A DNA stretch of 64,000 nt from CAYYTU01 sp964474655 (GTDB lineage Bacteria; Chloroflexota; Anaerolineae; B4-G1). Shown here piece by piece: positions 63,201-64,000 of this stretch; position 1 is the first letter of the stretch, and each line of letters begins with the position of its first letter. Below the pieces are notes generated by a model, which was not told the DNA's origin, did no database searches, and was given only the letters and a program-made list of their open reading frames with translations. The position numbers were made by a program, and so were the translations under genes. The stretch lies in assembly GCA_964474655.1 (NCBI GenBank), contig CAYYTU010000010.1, positions 1 through 64,000 on the forward strand. The letters run 5' to 3'.

Positions 63201-64000
63201 TATTTGATGCGCGAGGTAGCCCGGGACCGCACCTGCGCGCGCCGGACGTTCATCAACGCCAGCGGATTGCGCCTCCTGCTATTCATAGCGGTCATCCCGG
63301 CTTTAGGCAGCTTCTTAGCCGGACGCCAAGCGCTGGGCCAACCGTTGGTCAGTGAGACCATCTGGACCATCGCGCTGCTCTACGCCGGGCTGCTGCCAGG
63401 CACGATCGCCAACAGCCTGACTGCCCTCTTCCGCGCCTGTGAGAGACACGAAATTCCCGCCGCGACTCAAACCGTGACCACCATCGTCAAGGTTACGCTA
63501 GGAACGCTGGCTCTGGTGGGCGGCCTGGGCATCATCGGGCTGGCCGGGGCCTCGATTATGACAAACGTGGTGACGACCATCATCCTGACCATCCTGGCCT
63601 GGCGTATGATCTGGCCCACATTACCTCAAAAAGCACTCACACTCTCCTGGCCTCTCCAGCTGCGGATGCTAAACGCCAGCTGGCCGCTGATGACTTCGCT
63701 GCTGCTCCAATCCATCTTCACCGGGGCCAACGTGGTGCTGCTCCAATATTTTCAGGGCGACCAGGCCGTCGGCTGGTACAACGCAGCCTCCAAGTGGGTA
63801 ATGAATATGCTCAACATCGTCCCCTCGCTCTTCACCTTCGCCGTCTTCCCCATTATGTCGCGCCAGGCGGACGAAGACCGAGGCCGTCTGCGCCGCTCAT
63901 ACGGCCTCTCGCTCAAACTTCTGACCATCGTCGCGCTCCCGACCGCCGTGATCGTGACGCTGCTGGCCACGCCCTTGGTCCAAATTTTGAGCGGCGCGCA
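60243..64000 (+). CDS. YfhO-like membrane protein fused to an oligosaccharide flippase (runs off the window)
   Basis: I read this frame codon by codon: open from ATG 60243 to the window end, at least 1252 codons without a stop. Residues 1-~620 form about 12-13 membrane helices with YfhO/GT-C features (ILPVDNLFLFEPY, MPLWDPYIFSGHPFLANGQ, NYVEGGAYLGLLPL, LPLLKQSHSPFRW), followed by a soluble domain (~620-890). From ~residue 925 (LAPIVLNLFNRVIDFAFAALMARILGPTGNGRYF, in pieces) it continues as a Wzx/MurJ-type polysaccharide flippase. The ATG overlaps the Dpm1-like stop (ATGA). No internal start with a ribosome site separates the halves, so a real fusion is likely. Its job is probably building and exporting a surface glycan. 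Confidence 0.88.
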   Translation, partial: MIRKRLPDLGLILLLILLPLLLFAPVALGNRTILPVDNLFLFEPYRSAAPKFDISYPHNHLLSDLILENYAWKRFLKQAVQNREMPLWDPYIFSGHPFLANGQHSGLYPLSLVFYILPLWRAFGVFAWLQLGMAGVFAYLFARVLGIRRIGSLVAGITFQLSGFMLVSVVHPMIIAGASWLPFILAMVELIIKQRPALGGRPATLPWALLGALGLGCQMLAGHAENTYFVLLVTAFYAAWRLSSHLTNRDAERNTLTERLRRLQRPVLWLAAMILLGLALGTVQFLPLYEVVSTSFRGGEEAASLAQVRGWAYPWRRLITFAVPNFFGNPAHHSYFDLFTGRQMPAPVQPNGRYIDWGIKNYVEGGAYLGLLPLLLAIIAVIAWLRSYLSRFRARPMPKTLHAIGRREPIPLFTVLSLFSLGSIFGTPLYALVYALPLLKQSHSPFRWVFPLTLSVAVLAGFGAEVVQKSRKQIASIAEQRDRGELPSAPRITHRVAQLGRKLFLLNTAPSLISLVAALAFWGGAGTLTGLALSRVFFHQLEPSVRRIFLSLAKAPGTFSDYRAFYAYEFKWLALFGLLFTGAGIVLRVSRCPIYLKKRPVWEFLAVGLIVLDLVLFGAGFHPAIDPALLDYTPPVVDFLKQDESLWRYATFTPPGTTKTMNANTGMFYDLQCVEGYDSLFSAQYRDYMRLIEPQGETQYNRIASFHQRSSLDSPLTDLINVKYVITEVEIDSPRHQLVYEDEAVRVYENQGAMPRAFTLPNSATMMIDDFDTAVQEHDPRKHVLIESGEWPFSAQHLLDTPQPASHTAQPVTRYTHNEVFVDATITESSWLVLTDAYASGWKAFVRPQGTGEEAEREVDITLVNGNFRGVLLEEPGQWTVRLKYTPDSVKIGAFISFIAGMTFLFMTGIYLWRFFYREEDDASTVKRVAKNSLAPIVLNLFNRVIDFAFAALMARILGPTGNGRYFTAVAIYGWFDIIANFGLDMYLMREVARDRTCARRTFINASGLRLLLFIAVIPALGSFLAGRQALGQPLVSETIWTIALLYAGLLPGTIANSLTALFRACERHEIPAATQTVTTIVKVTLGTLALVGGLGIIGLAGASIMTNVVTTIILTILAWRMIWPTLPQKALTLSWPLQLRMLNASWPLMTSLLLQSIFTGANVVLLQYFQGDQAVGWYNAASKWVMNMLNIVPSLFTFAVFPIMSRQADEDRGRLRRSYGLSLKLLTIVALPTAVIVTLLATPLVQILSGA

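Noticed and set aside
62612..63355. 247-codon plus-strand frame inside the YfhO-flippase gene
   Set aside because: The codon-by-codon reading of the long frame shows membrane-protein sequence throughout; the other frame is Arg-rich shadow.

Overview
The window is a gene-dense bacterial chromosome segment with no rRNA and no phage or plasmid genes. The gene families suggest a Chloroflexota (Anaerolineae-like) bacterium: roadblock and V4R signalling proteins, lipoproteins with Thr/Pro-rich linkers, a DUF951 protein, an R3H-domain ATPase, HerA/NurA, PrsW, tandem GT39 membrane proteins, and an RNA polymerase beta' subunit with a long coiled-coil insertion. This placement rests on gene families only and is tentative. 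Housekeeping promoters look like ordinary sigma70 promoters (TTGACA/TATAAT, spacing 16-17), and about fifteen can be read directly.

Layout. 1-1014: end of an ABC exporter gene and inorganic pyrophosphatase, both on the minus strand. 1015-2114: repeat-rich spacer. 2115-6333: a tungsten aldehyde:ferredoxin oxidoreductase-family enzyme and an ADP-forming acyl-CoA synthetase, which together could turn aldehydes into acids with ATP gain. 6536-8004: a cupin protein and a ConA-like protein. 8318-12906: nurA, a stand-alone HAS-barrel-like protein, a minimal nucleotidyltransferase and herA, a DNA-end-processing module. 13117-16641: HEAT-repeat lipoprotein, DUF218 protein, class V aminotransferase, DUF951 and a small membrane protein. 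16708-17985: purA. 18572-25464: a PEP-synthase-like N-domain protein and rpoC, which has its own promoter and no rpoB beside it. 25637-32494: an eight-gene operon running from mtnA through a CDP-3,6-dideoxyhexose-type pathway (rfbF, rfbG, epimerase/reductase, rfbH) to a GT2 glycosyltransferase and a PfkB kinase. 32909-36872: lpdA, a PHP phosphatase, lipA and phoU. 37066-42417 (minus): a solute-binding lipoprotein, glycerate 2-kinase and a large glycosidase-like lipoprotein. 42555-46800: two GT39-type membrane glycosyltransferases. 46968-50569: gmk, an FmdB zinc ribbon, tmk, the R3H ATPase and tRNA-Gly(CCC). 51099-57201: a spermidine-synthase-like membrane protein, a lipoprotein version of Pcm, a DsbA-cyclophilin fusion lipoprotein and PrsW. 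57520-59473: a roadblock/V4R/response-regulator trio. 59503-64000: a Dpm1-like glycosyltransferase and a very large YfhO-like/flippase fusion that runs off the window.

The spacers hold several families of short interspersed, MITE-like repeats: a ~155-bp family with seven complete, split or partial copies; a ~165-bp family with two copies; and a TA-flanked family with terminal inverted repeats and three copies. One copy of the ~155-bp family is split by other repeats. Two TA-flanked copies begin inside the stop codon of the gene before them. One lies between a consensus promoter and its tRNA gene.

The most interesting candidates are the 1252+ residue YfhO/flippase fusion, the NurA-HAS-nucleotidyltransferase-HerA module, the DsbA fused to a cyclophilin with a degenerate active site, the secreted Pcm, and the mobile repeats at stop codons.
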